Below, in pieces: positions 8,974 through 14,968 of a DNA stretch of 24,337 nucleotides. This DNA is from CAYVFC01 sp964450715 (GTDB taxonomy: Bacteria; Myxococcota_A; Polyangia; Polyangiales; JAFGIB01): the NCBI GenBank assembly GCA_964450715.1, contig CAYVFC010000123.1, positions 1 through 24,337 of the forward strand. The letters run 5' to 3'. Both the position numbers and the translations under genes were made by a program. Within the stretch, counting starts at the first letter, position 1. Each line of letters opens with the position of its first letter. The notes under the pieces were generated by a model. It searched no databases. It was not told the DNA's origin and saw only the letters and a list, made by a program, of their open reading frames with translations.

Positions 8974-9263
8974 GTTCGAAGAAAAGAGGTACTACTCGGC
9001 GGCGTTTTCGCACTGGGCGTGGTCAGCGGGGCTCTCGCTCTCTCGCTGGTTCGCCCGCGCCCCCCGAGATGGAATCGACGGGCGGCCGCCCGCTTCCCGG
9101 CAAGGTCGAGCAGGTGTTGAACGAGCTAGAATCGTTCAGCCTCATCCGTAGGCTGATGATGCTGAACGTGGCCAGGGAAGACGGCGCCTTGCTGAAGATG
9201 CTGGTGGAGATGACCGGCGCGACCAGAGCCCTGGAGATAGGCACATCGAACGGGTACTCGTCA
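8974..9263 (+). pseudogene. Truncated, frameshifted O-methyltransferase relic
   Basis: Two frames together give the beginning of an exported-looking class I SAM-dependent O-methyltransferase. In frame 1, RRKEVLLGGVFALGVVSGAL resembles a signal or membrane anchor. From about 9063, in another frame, GKVEQVLNELESFSLI, then NVAREDGALLKMLVEMTGAT and ALEIGTSNGYSS match the N-terminal helices and the SAM-binding motif I (LEIGTSNGYS). The frame change falls at a run of six C (9060-9065), a typical slippage site. Homology ends directly after motif I, so most of the catalytic domain is missing. No intact start was found. Confidence 0.65.
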
Positions 9264-9369
9264 TGTCGTGTCTTTACCCGAAAGCGTGGTTCCCTTGCGT
9301 CCGCGGAGAGCGGCGTGAGGCGTCAATGCGCGAGTTATGCCCAAATGGTTCCAGCCACCTCCCGTCCTC

Positions 9370-10407
9370 CTACCCGTTGTTGGGCACACAGCAAATCCAG
9401 CCGCCGTCGCAATAATAGGTTTCGTCCACGTGCTGGTCCTGGGTACAGGCGAACGCCGGGTTGCCGATCGGCGGCCTGCAGGTTCCTTCATGGTCGGCGC
9501 AACGTTCCACGTCACAGCAGACCTGCGAGCCACTTGAGCATACGTCGTCCGTGACGGCCGCGGAGTCGCAGTCGTCTTCCGGGACGCAGACATCCGGAGA
9601 AAGGCAAGGGTTGGGTCCCTCGACCGACTCGCAGCAGACGTCACCGGTGTCCGTGCAGGTCATATTCTGGTGCACGGTTCCGCTCACCGCCGCGCAGAAG
9701 ATCTCGGGCACACAGTCGTAATCGCAGCCCGGATTGACCTCGCAACAAACGTCTCCCGGTTCCTGGCAGGCCTGCTCCTCATGCACCAGGCCCTCGCCCG
9801 ATTCACAGGCGTCATCGGCCACGCAGTAGTATTCGCATTCCGTCGGCACCTCACAGCAGACATCGCGCTCCCTGGCGCAGGTCATGTCGTCGTGCTCGGT
9901 TCCGTCCGCCAAGCTGCACTGTTGCCCGGTCATGCACTCGTGATTGCAGGCCGGTTTGAGCGAACAGCAGACCTCGTCCGGATCCGCGCAGGTCATATCC
10001 TCCAGGAGATTCCCTCCCGCTCCCGTGCAGAAGCTTTCGGGCACGCAATCGTGCGAACAGGCTACCGGCCCGGCATCCGGCGCATCCGCGACGGATCCAT
10101 CCGCGGTCGGCTCGCCCGCGTCGGCCGCGCTTCCAGCCCCGTCCTCTCCCTGTCCCGCGCCCTCTCCGGCTCCGGACCCCGCGCCCGCCGTCCCGGCGCT
10201 CGCTCCCGCCCCGGCTCCCGAGCCCGCTCCCGAGCCCCCTCCCGAGCCGGCGGTGTCGCCTCCCACCCCGCTGCTACCCGAGTTCGTGTCGTCGACCCCG
10301 GCGTCCCCGGAGGCTCCGGCACCGCCGTTGTCGCTTCCCCCGTCGCCGCAAGCGGCCGGCAAGCATACCATTATCAGAACGCCCAACGCCGTTGCCATCG
10401 GCTTCAT
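9370..10407 (-). CDS. Lipoprotein with six clip-like cysteine modules
   Basis: 345 residues: a signal peptide with a lipobox-like end (LPAAC, C20), a Gly/Ala/Ser/Asp-rich linker (about 21-115), then six modules of six cysteines each. The pattern is C-x3-C-x5-C-x12-C-x6-CC. Cysteine sets start at C117, C154, C191 and C228 (an exact 37-residue period), then C268 and C303 with looser spacing; each ends in VCC-like or ICC. Modules 1-4 share MTC or ACQ before the final pair and VCC at the end. The spacing with a terminal CC recalls arthropod clip domains and other small disulfide modules; homology is not shown. It is presumably an oxidised, outer-membrane-anchored adhesive or binding protein. The ribosome-binding site GGAGG is good. 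It is transcribed divergently from the VWA lipoprotein and has its own sigma-54 promoter. Confidence 0.85.
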   Translation of the reverse strand: MKPMATALGVLIMVCLPAACGDGGSDNGGAGASGDAGVDDTNSGSSGVGGDTAGSGGGSGAGSGAGAGASAGTAGAGSGAGEGAGQGEDGAGSAADAGEPTADGSVADAPDAGPVACSHDCVPESFCTGAGGNLLEDMTCADPDEVCCSLKPACNHECMTGQQCSLADGTEHDDMTCARERDVCCEVPTECEYYCVADDACESGEGLVHEEQACQEPGDVCCEVNPGCDYDCVPEIFCAAVSGTVHQNMTCTDTGDVCCESVEGPNPCLSPDVCVPEDDCDSAAVTDDVCSSGSQVCCDVERCADHEGTCRPPIGNPAFACTQDQHVDETYYCDGGWICCVPNNG

Positions 10408-10440
10408 CTCTCCACCTCCGCTTTGATATTCCCTGCGACG

Positions 10441-10459
10441 CTGCAGGTCTGCCCTGCAG
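10441..10459. repeat. Palindrome in the leader of the clip-like lipoprotein gene
   Basis: CTGCAGG, five bases, CCTGCAG. It lies between the minus-strand sigma-54 promoter and the start codon, so it could be a leader hairpin or an operator. Confidence 0.5.
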
Positions 10460-10523
10460 ACGCGTACCGATCGATCCGCGCGTCCGCTTATCCTTCGAAA
10501 GACCGATCCGGATCAGGAGAGTC

Positions 10524-10539
10524 AGCACGAAACGTGCCA
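10524..10539 (-). promoter_or_regulatory. Sigma-54 (-24/-12) promoter of the clip-like lipoprotein gene
   Basis: On the minus strand TGGCACG-N4-GTGCT, one mismatch from the consensus TGGCACG-N4-TTGC(A/T). The essential GG and GC dinucleotides are at the required spacing. Predicted transcription start is near 10513, giving a leader of about 105 bases. Confidence 0.7.
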
Positions 10540-10651
10540 GTACGGCTCGACTGTAAAAGGTACACACCGGGTCACTGAATTGAGCCGGAACTCGACGAAA
10601 TGGTCGGGCGGGCTCGACGGTTTGGTCGAACTCGTTCTGCCCGTTTCCATC

Positions 10652-10697
10652 GCCGTTTGAACGGCGCCGGCAAATTCGCCGTGTTTCGTTCGAACGG
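10652..10697. promoter_or_regulatory. Pair of candidate enhancer-binding-protein sites
   Basis: Two sites sharing GTTYGAACGG: GCCGTTTGAACGGC (10652-10665) and CGTTCGAACG extended by G (10687-10697). They are 33 bases apart, about three helical turns. They lie about 46-90 bases upstream of the plus-strand sigma-54 promoter and 113-158 from the minus-strand one, the usual range for bacterial enhancer-binding proteins. Confidence 0.5.
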
Positions 10698-10742
10698 TTC
10701 GCCGAGGCGCATTTTGGTCACCGGCGCCTCGACGGCCACGGG

Positions 10743-10758
10743 TGGCACGCGGATTGCT
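10743..10758 (+). promoter_or_regulatory. Sigma-54 (-24/-12) promoter of the VWA lipoprotein gene
   Basis: TGGCACG (10743-10749), four bases, TTGCT (10754-10758): an exact match to the sigma-54 consensus. Predicted start is near 10769, with a leader of about 30 bases containing GGAGGG before the ATG at 10801. Confidence 0.85.
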
Positions 10759-10800
10759 ACCCTACCTCCTTCATTGAAAAATTCCGAGCCGGAGGGATCG

Positions 10801-12006
10801 ATGTTCAACAAACGCGCGTTTCTTTACCCATTCGTTGTTTTCATGGCGGCGACGACCGGCTGCTCGGATTCCGTCGAGAACGGTACTTCCGACGGCACCG
10901 GTACGGGCGGGGAACAATCCGCGTCCGGGCAGTCCGGCTCCTCGGGACAACCCGATACCGCAGGCGGTCCGGCGCCGGTCAAAACCGACGGCGGGGTATA
11001 TGCCGACGCGTTCGTAGAATGCACGGCTTACGCGGAAACCGCGCAGAATACCCGAGGACCGGCGGATGTGGTGATCGCGATCGACAATACGCCTAGCATG
11101 TACAATGAGATAGAAGAGGTTCGCGCGAATATGAACCGTCTCTCCGAAATGGTAGGAGAGGAAGGCCTCGATCTTCATATCGTCCTCGTTTCTTGTTTTA
11201 GCGAGGGATGCCTCAAGCAATCCAACTGGCATACGATATGTATCGATCCTCCGGTGGGCACGGACGGTGCTTGCTCGTCGCAGGGCAATGGCGACGACTC
11301 CAATCTGCCCGGGTTTCTCCACGTGGACGAAAACGTCGAGAGTCGAAAGGCGTTGGAAAACATCATCGACGCCCACTCGGAATGGAGCTCGGCACTTCGA
11401 GACCAGGCCGCCAAGCATATCGTCGTCGTTTCCGATGACGGCGACGACTGGACGGCCGAGCAGTTCACGACCGCTCTGTCCGACGCCGATGATCGATTTG
11501 CCGAATACCAGTTCCACGGAATCTTTTCCTTTCTCGGCAAGGAGGACGCTTGTGGTATCAGCAACCAGGAGCCTTGTTGTACGTATGCAGCGCCGGGCGG
11601 CGAGGGGACGGTATACAAAGAGCTTGTACAACAAACCCAGGGTGTACAGGGAGACCTCTGCCTTCAGGATTTCGACCCGGTATTCGACGCATTGGCCGGG
11701 GCGGTTATCGATAGTGCGCGACTGAACTGTGAATGGGCGATTCCCGATCCACCCGACGGTATGAACCTCGAGCCCGCTCTGGTAAACGTTGAATATACCG
11801 ACGGAAGCGGACAAGCGTTCATCATCGGTAGGATTGACGGACCGAGACGCTGTGATCAGGTTGAACACGCCTGGTACTACAACGATGAAGCGGCGCCGAC
11901 GCACGTTCTGATCTGTCCTCAGACCTGCGACTGGATTCAAGGTCAGCAAGACGCCCAAATACGTGTTCAGTTCGGGTGCGATTCGTTCTGGGAGGATATC
12001 GAGTAG
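10801..12006 (+). CDS. von Willebrand A domain lipoprotein
   Basis: 401 residues: signal peptide and lipobox (ATTGC, C21), a short Ser/Gly linker (about 22-60), then a VWA-like fold opening with VVIAIDNTPSM. This is a MIDAS-type DxTxS motif (D95, T97, S99) in place of the usual DxSxS. A later strand, HIVVVSDDGDDW, is the expected place for a further metal-coordinating acidic residue. Many cysteines across the protein suggest disulfides in the periplasm or at the surface. The architecture is frequent among myxobacterial lipoproteins of unknown function. ATG at 10801 is chosen because GGAGGG lies five bases upstream and the signal peptide begins there. It is divergent from the clip-like lipoprotein gene under a consensus sigma-54 promoter. 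Confidence 0.85.
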   Translation: MFNKRAFLYPFVVFMAATTGCSDSVENGTSDGTGTGGEQSASGQSGSSGQPDTAGGPAPVKTDGGVYADAFVECTAYAETAQNTRGPADVVIAIDNTPSMYNEIEEVRANMNRLSEMVGEEGLDLHIVLVSCFSEGCLKQSNWHTICIDPPVGTDGACSSQGNGDDSNLPGFLHVDENVESRKALENIIDAHSEWSSALRDQAAKHIVVVSDDGDDWTAEQFTTALSDADDRFAEYQFHGIFSFLGKEDACGISNQEPCCTYAAPGGEGTVYKELVQQTQGVQGDLCLQDFDPVFDALAGAVIDSARLNCEWAIPDPPDGMNLEPALVNVEYTDGSGQAFIIGRIDGPRRCDQVEHAWYYNDEAAPTHVLICPQTCDWIQGQQDAQIRVQFGCDSFWEDIE

Positions 12007-12021
12007 TGAGCTTGGATTCCG

Positions 12022-12037
12022 TTCTGCGGTAGCAGAA
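12022..12037 (+). terminator. Weak hairpin after the VWA lipoprotein gene
   Basis: TTCTGC, GGTA loop, GCAGAA, ending seven bases before the MITE. There is no T-run. The MITE itself, which can fold end to end, may serve as the real terminator. Confidence 0.3.
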
Positions 12038-12044
12038 AATACTA

Positions 12045-12204
12045 GAGCCGGTCTCATAAACCCTTTCAACCGCCTCTCGGGCGGGACGGCCCCATTTGCG
12101 TCGTTGCACCTCCTCGAAATAGCGCCGCTATTCCTCGTCGTCGCGCCTAGCATCTGGGGCCGTCGCGCTCCGAGATCCGACCGAAGGGTTTATGAGACCG
12201 GCTC
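12045..12204. mobile_element. Complete MITE-like element, family 1, copy B (160 bp)
   Basis: Perfect 21-bp terminal inverted repeats (starting GAGCCGGTCTCATAAAC), flanked by TA on both sides (12043-12044 and 12205-12206). This is the target duplication typical of IS630/Tc1-mariner-type transposases. There is no coding frame. The right half matches 1-80 of the window. The interior carries TCCTCGAAATAGCGC, shared in inverse orientation with the family 2 element. 12007-12329 contains only this element and the weak hairpin before it. Confidence 0.88.
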
Positions 12205-12329
12205 TATATATAAGCCCACGTTTCTGTTGTAACACTATTGGCTACGCGAGGAAGGGACCGGTTAACTTTTCCTACAGTCGGCGAGAAGAACCCGGCCGAA
12301 AGCTATTTCCGCGGCAACATACGAAAAAA

Positions 12330-12605
12330 ATGGGGGTGGTGAACACCGTGGAAAGCAGGAACGATACCGTATCAACGCATCAAACCTGCCCCTATCTCGG
12401 TTGCTACTGGGACAGGATGATACGGTCCATGGTGCCCGACAGCGACAACCGCTGTTTCGCCTGCGAGCAGCGCTACCGCGTGTGGTGGGTATTCCACCGC
12501 ACCCGGCCCGGCGCGCGGATCGAGCTTCCGCGCCAGCAAGAGGTCTGCTACCGGGACTTCCGCAGCTGCGGGCGGTTTCGCAGCCGGGAGATTCCCGAAT
12601 TCTGA
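12330..12605 (+). CDS. Small cysteine protein with a CPYLG...NRC...QxxxC...C motif
   Basis: 91 residues with cysteines at 20, 25, 42, 45, 73 and 80. The order CPYLG, D-rich spacer, DNRCF, QQEVCY, RSCGRF matches a short four-cysteine module I recall from other bacterial proteins (CPxLG ... NxC ... QxxxCL ... CPxF). Its function is unknown to me; metal or iron-sulfur binding is a guess from the cysteine spacing. ATG at 12330 is chosen as the first ATG after an A-run; there is no clear ribosome-binding site, and GTG codons at 12336 and 12348 are alternatives. There is no signal peptide. It stands alone between a MITE and non-coding DNA. Confidence 0.6.
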   Translation: MGVVNTVESRNDTVSTHQTCPYLGCYWDRMIRSMVPDSDNRCFACEQRYRVWWVFHRTRPGARIELPRQQEVCYRDFRSCGRFRSREIPEF

Positions 12606-12784
12606 CGCGGCAATGGTGAAAAGCGGCGCGGGCTGTCACCGTCCACGCCAGACAACCTCGAAGCGGTCACGTTAATTGAGGTTCGGGAACGTGGCGTAGT
12701 TCCGTGTAGTTCTGCGAAGTTGGGCCGAGTTCGCCCCTCAAGACACCCCCTCAAACTGCAGGTAGAAAAAGCCTTGACGGGCGT

Positions 12785-12806
12785 CGTTGTGGCGCACGCC
12801 ACAACG
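12785..12806. repeat. Perfect 10-bp palindrome
   Basis: CGTTGTGGCG, CA, CGCCACAACG. The symmetry and two-base centre fit an operator for a dimeric regulator. It lies in a 300-base stretch (12606-12907) with no supported gene, downstream of the nucleotidyltransferase. That stretch also holds a short plus-strand frame with coding-like composition (about 12828-12896), perhaps a gene remnant. Confidence 0.55.
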
Positions 12807-12907
12807 ATTCGAGACGTGGCCCGGCCCTGCACGAAGCCGGATACGAGAAGTTCGCGGACGAAGCCAAACAAGTGAGCGCCGGGTTGGGCGACCCGCCTCG
12901 TATTTTC

Positions 12908-13351
12908 TTATTCGTGGGTGCGCAACCACTCGACGTCGACGAGATCCTGCGGACGCCCCGCGGCCTGCTTGTTCCTTATCAGGTGCTCCCGGGACAGGAC
13001 CCCCGCGGGAACCCCAGCGAAGGTCGTCTCCATCCGGTCGGCCCACGCCTCATCGAACTTCACGCCATCGATCGCTGTGATGACGTCAATCCGGATCGGC
13101 TGAACGCCCATCTGAAAGATCACCCCAGGCGTACTCAAGTCCTCCTCGGTCAGGCCGTGAAGCGCCGCGCCAAAGGAAATCAGCGCCGCCAGGGTGCGCC
13201 TGGCATTCTCGGGAGCAGGCCGTACCCAGACGTCGAGGTCCTTGGTCGCGCGCACGTACCCGTGAGCGGCCAGTGCGTGGGCCCCGACAACCAGAAATTC
13301 AACGCGATGGGCGTTGAACTCGGCCAATAGATCTTTGAAGTCGGGGTTCAC
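12908..13351 (-). CDS. Nucleotidyltransferase-fold protein (putative toxin-like partner of a two-gene module)
   Basis: 147 residues. The N-terminal VEFLVVGAHALAAHGYVRAT followed by DLDVWV gives the G-x-hG and DxD pattern of the MNT/AbiEii-type nucleotidyltransferase superfamily. RIDVITAIDGV supplies the third acidic position. LIRNKQAAGRPQDLVDVE is the usual C-terminal motif of this subfamily of single-domain proteins. GTG at 13351 is used, preceded by a purine-rich GGGGGGCGAG. It overlaps the upstream small gene by 53 bases, so the two are co-translated. Nucleotidyltransferases of this fold act as toxins in several systems, but a toxin role here is inference from the two-gene layout. Confidence 0.8.
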   Translation of the reverse strand: MNPDFKDLLAEFNAHRVEFLVVGAHALAAHGYVRATKDLDVWVRPAPENARRTLAALISFGAALHGLTEEDLSTPGVIFQMGVQPIRIDVITAIDGVKFDEAWADRMETTFAGVPAGVLSREHLIRNKQAAGRPQDLVDVEWLRTHE

Positions 13352-13514
13352 GCTCGCCCCCCTGGTTCCACTGAAGACACTGAAGGGTCAATTCCCAGAC
13401 TGCATTCATGCGTTCTTCCGGAGTAGAGTCCCGCCAGTCGTCATCAGACGCTGCGCTCAGCCCCGGGCGCAGTATGAGGCTGCGTACGACTCGCGCTCTG
13501 CCCCTTTCCTTCAT
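13299..13514 (-). CDS. Small partner protein of the nucleotidyltransferase
   Basis: 71 residues. DDWRDSTPEERMNAVWELTL and the C-terminal RLQRSIGRVQR match, from memory, the short protein that often precedes such nucleotidyltransferases. Its function is not established; an antitoxin-like role is possible. It starts at ATG 13514, six bases after a -10 like TACAAT. The frame extends further upstream, but that part would run through the terminator and tRNA and is rejected. The end overlaps the start of the nucleotidyltransferase gene. Confidence 0.65.
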   Translation of the reverse strand: MKERGRARVVRSLILRPGLSAASDDDWRDSTPEERMNAVWELTLQCLQWNQGGEREPRLQRSIGRVQRPSR

Positions 13515-13520
13515 AGGCGC

Positions 13521-13526
13521 ATTGTA
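13521..13526 (-). promoter_or_regulatory. -10 element of the nucleotidyltransferase module
   Basis: TACAAT on the minus strand, six bases from the ATG at 13514. The -35 is poor. The same very short distance occurs at hicA. Confidence 0.4.
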
Positions 13527-13570
13527 CCATATCGAGTAGCGCCGGTATTGTTTCGTACCCCCGGAAAAGC

Positions 13571-13596
13571 AAAAACCCCCTGTAAAACAGGGGGTT
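13571..13596 (-). terminator. Rho-independent terminator of tRNA-Asp
   Basis: On the minus strand AACCCCCTG, five-base loop, CAGGGGGTT followed by a T-run, beginning seven bases after the tRNA 3' end. Confidence 0.85.
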
Positions 13597-13602
13597 CGTG
13601 GG

Positions 13603-13676
<74 letters not shown>

Positions 13677-13702
13677 GGATGCCTGTTGACGGCAGCGGGA
13701 AG

Positions 13703-13731
13703 CTTGTAGCGCAGGGCGCGGCGGGTGTCAA
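13703..13731 (-). promoter_or_regulatory. Promoter of tRNA-Asp
   Basis: TTGACA (13726-13731), a 17-base spacer and TACAAG (13703-13708) on the minus strand, 26 bases before the tRNA 5' end. Confidence 0.65.
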
Positions 13732-13823
13732 AGCGGTAGTCACCGGGAAAGCAGCCGGCAAGGACGGCAGGGGAAGGACGGGAAACGGCAGAGGGGGACG
13801 ACCAGGGGACGGCCGGATAAGAT

Positions 13824-13883
13824 GTCCTTTTTCGGCGTGAGCGGTCCCTTTTCGGTTTGGGCGGTCCGTTTTCGGTCTGAGCG
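13824..13883. repeat. Three tandem 20-bp repeats
   Basis: Units 13824-13843, 13844-13863 and 13864-13883, each GTCC-N-TTTTCGG-NN-TG-N-GCG with only a few changes. They lie between tRNA-Asp and the outer-membrane-type lipoprotein gene and run directly into the palindrome at 13883-13903. The low-complexity GA-rich stretch 13740-13820 before them holds nothing recognisable. Confidence 0.85.
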
Positions 13884-13903
13884 GGCGGGCGCAAGGCCCG
13901 CCC
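13883..13903. repeat. Dispersed GC-rich palindrome
   Basis: Stem GGGCGGGC / GCCCGCCC with loop GCAAG, followed by CTACGGGCGTGGC and a T-run. Core and loop are the same as at 22658-22694. With the T-run it could stop plus-strand transcription. Confidence 0.7.
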
Positions 13904-14056
13904 CTACGGGCGTGGCTTTTTTACCGTGACCGCGAGGGTCGCAGGGCTAGAATGCGGCGGGTGGGACGCGAGGCGATAACAAAAGAGGTGGGCCCCTTGA
14001 AGGAGGCTTACCGGTTCGACGCGTCCGGCCCGGCGGGCAGGCCGGGGGTACCAGCG

Positions 14057-14914
14057 GTGCGGACGGCCGTCACCGTCATGGCGGCGCTGCTCTACGCCGC
14101 CGGTCTGGCGGGGGGGTGCACGCCAAACCTGGCCACCATGGAGCCGGCCCGCATCGTGCCCGAGGGGCACTGGCAGGTTTCCAGCGGCATTACCGCCGGA
14201 ATGCCGGTGGGCGACCCGCTGAGCGCCATCGAGGAGATCGCGGACATCGAGGGCGGCGAAGGGGCGTCGACCATGACCCCGGAACAGATCCGCACCCTGG
14301 CTCGGGGCAGCTCGGTCATTTTCATCCATCCGCCAGGGGCGAGCGCCTATCTGTCCGTAGCCTACGGGGTAGGCCGCCACTTCGAGATCGGCATGAGGGG
14401 CTCGGCGGACGCGGCGCGGGGCTGGGTCCGCTGGCAGTTCTTGCGGGTCAGACCCGGTTTATACGGGGCGCTGGGGCTGGGGTACGCCACCTATTTCCGG
14501 GGGTTTCCGGTCGAGGACTACACCGACCTGGCGAGGCCGGTGTCGTTCTCGCGGCAGGAGATGGACCTGCCGTTGCAGCTGGGGCTGAGCGGCAAGGTGG
14601 GACACGTCTGGTTCGGACCCAAGCTGATGGTGGCCGACTACGACGTGGAAGAGTCGGTCTGCTCCGTCACGCAGGACGGCGTATGCCTGAGCTGGGGCAG
14701 CACCCGGGTTGCGGGAACCGCTACTTATATCGGGGGGCAGTTAGGGGGAGCTATCGGTTACAAGTGGATCTGGCTCGCGGCAGAGCTGAGCTTCATGTCG
14801 CTAGACGTTAGGGCAGATCTGGACGTGGACGTGGCCGAGACCCAGGAGATGATCGACTACCAGACTGAAGGGTGGGCGCTGAGCCCTTCGCTGGGGATCA
14901 TTACCTGGTTCTGA
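14057..14914 (+). CDS. Outer-membrane-type lipoprotein, beta-barrel-like
   Basis: About 285 residues, with a lipobox-like AGGC after a hydrophobic stretch (MAALLYAAGLAGGC). The mature part has alternating short hydrophobic strands and turns such as SAYLSVAYGVGRHFEIGMRG, LYGALGLGYATYF, GPKLMVADYDV, TYIGGQLGGAIGYK and a terminal strand ending in aromatic ITWF. This is typical of outer-membrane barrel proteins of unknown function in this group. The frame is open from ATG 13952. GTG 14057 is preferred because it places a normal signal peptide at the N-terminus; ATG 14078 is also possible. It converges on trpE. No specific family was recognised. Confidence 0.75.
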   Translation: MRTAVTVMAALLYAAGLAGGCTPNLATMEPARIVPEGHWQVSSGITAGMPVGDPLSAIEEIADIEGGEGASTMTPEQIRTLARGSSVIFIHPPGASAYLSVAYGVGRHFEIGMRGSADAARGWVRWQFLRVRPGLYGALGLGYATYFRGFPVEDYTDLARPVSFSRQEMDLPLQLGLSGKVGHVWFGPKLMVADYDVEESVCSVTQDGVCLSWGSTRVAGTATYIGGQLGGAIGYKWIWLAAELSFMSLDVRADLDVDVAETQEMIDYQTEGWALSPSLGIITWF

Positions 14915-14941
14915 GGGGGTACTTGTTTAGTCCTCCTGATC

Positions 14942-14968
14942 GGCGGGAGGGGGCAAGCCCCCCCTCCC
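14942..14968. terminator. GC-rich hairpin between convergent genes
   Basis: GGGAGGGGG, CAAG loop, CCCCCCCTCCC, with an imperfect register. It sits between the ends of the barrel-like lipoprotein gene and trpE, where a bidirectional terminator is expected, and resembles the other CAAG-loop palindromes of the window. Confidence 0.5.

Noticed and set aside
10771..12153. 460-codon minus-strand frame opposite the VWA lipoprotein gene
   Set aside because: It crosses the MITE and the promoter region, and no domain is recognisable; the plus-strand gene has a promoter, ribosome-binding site and signal peptide.
13824..13883. CRISPR array
   Set aside because: The three units are contiguous 20-mers with no spacers, and no cas gene is present.
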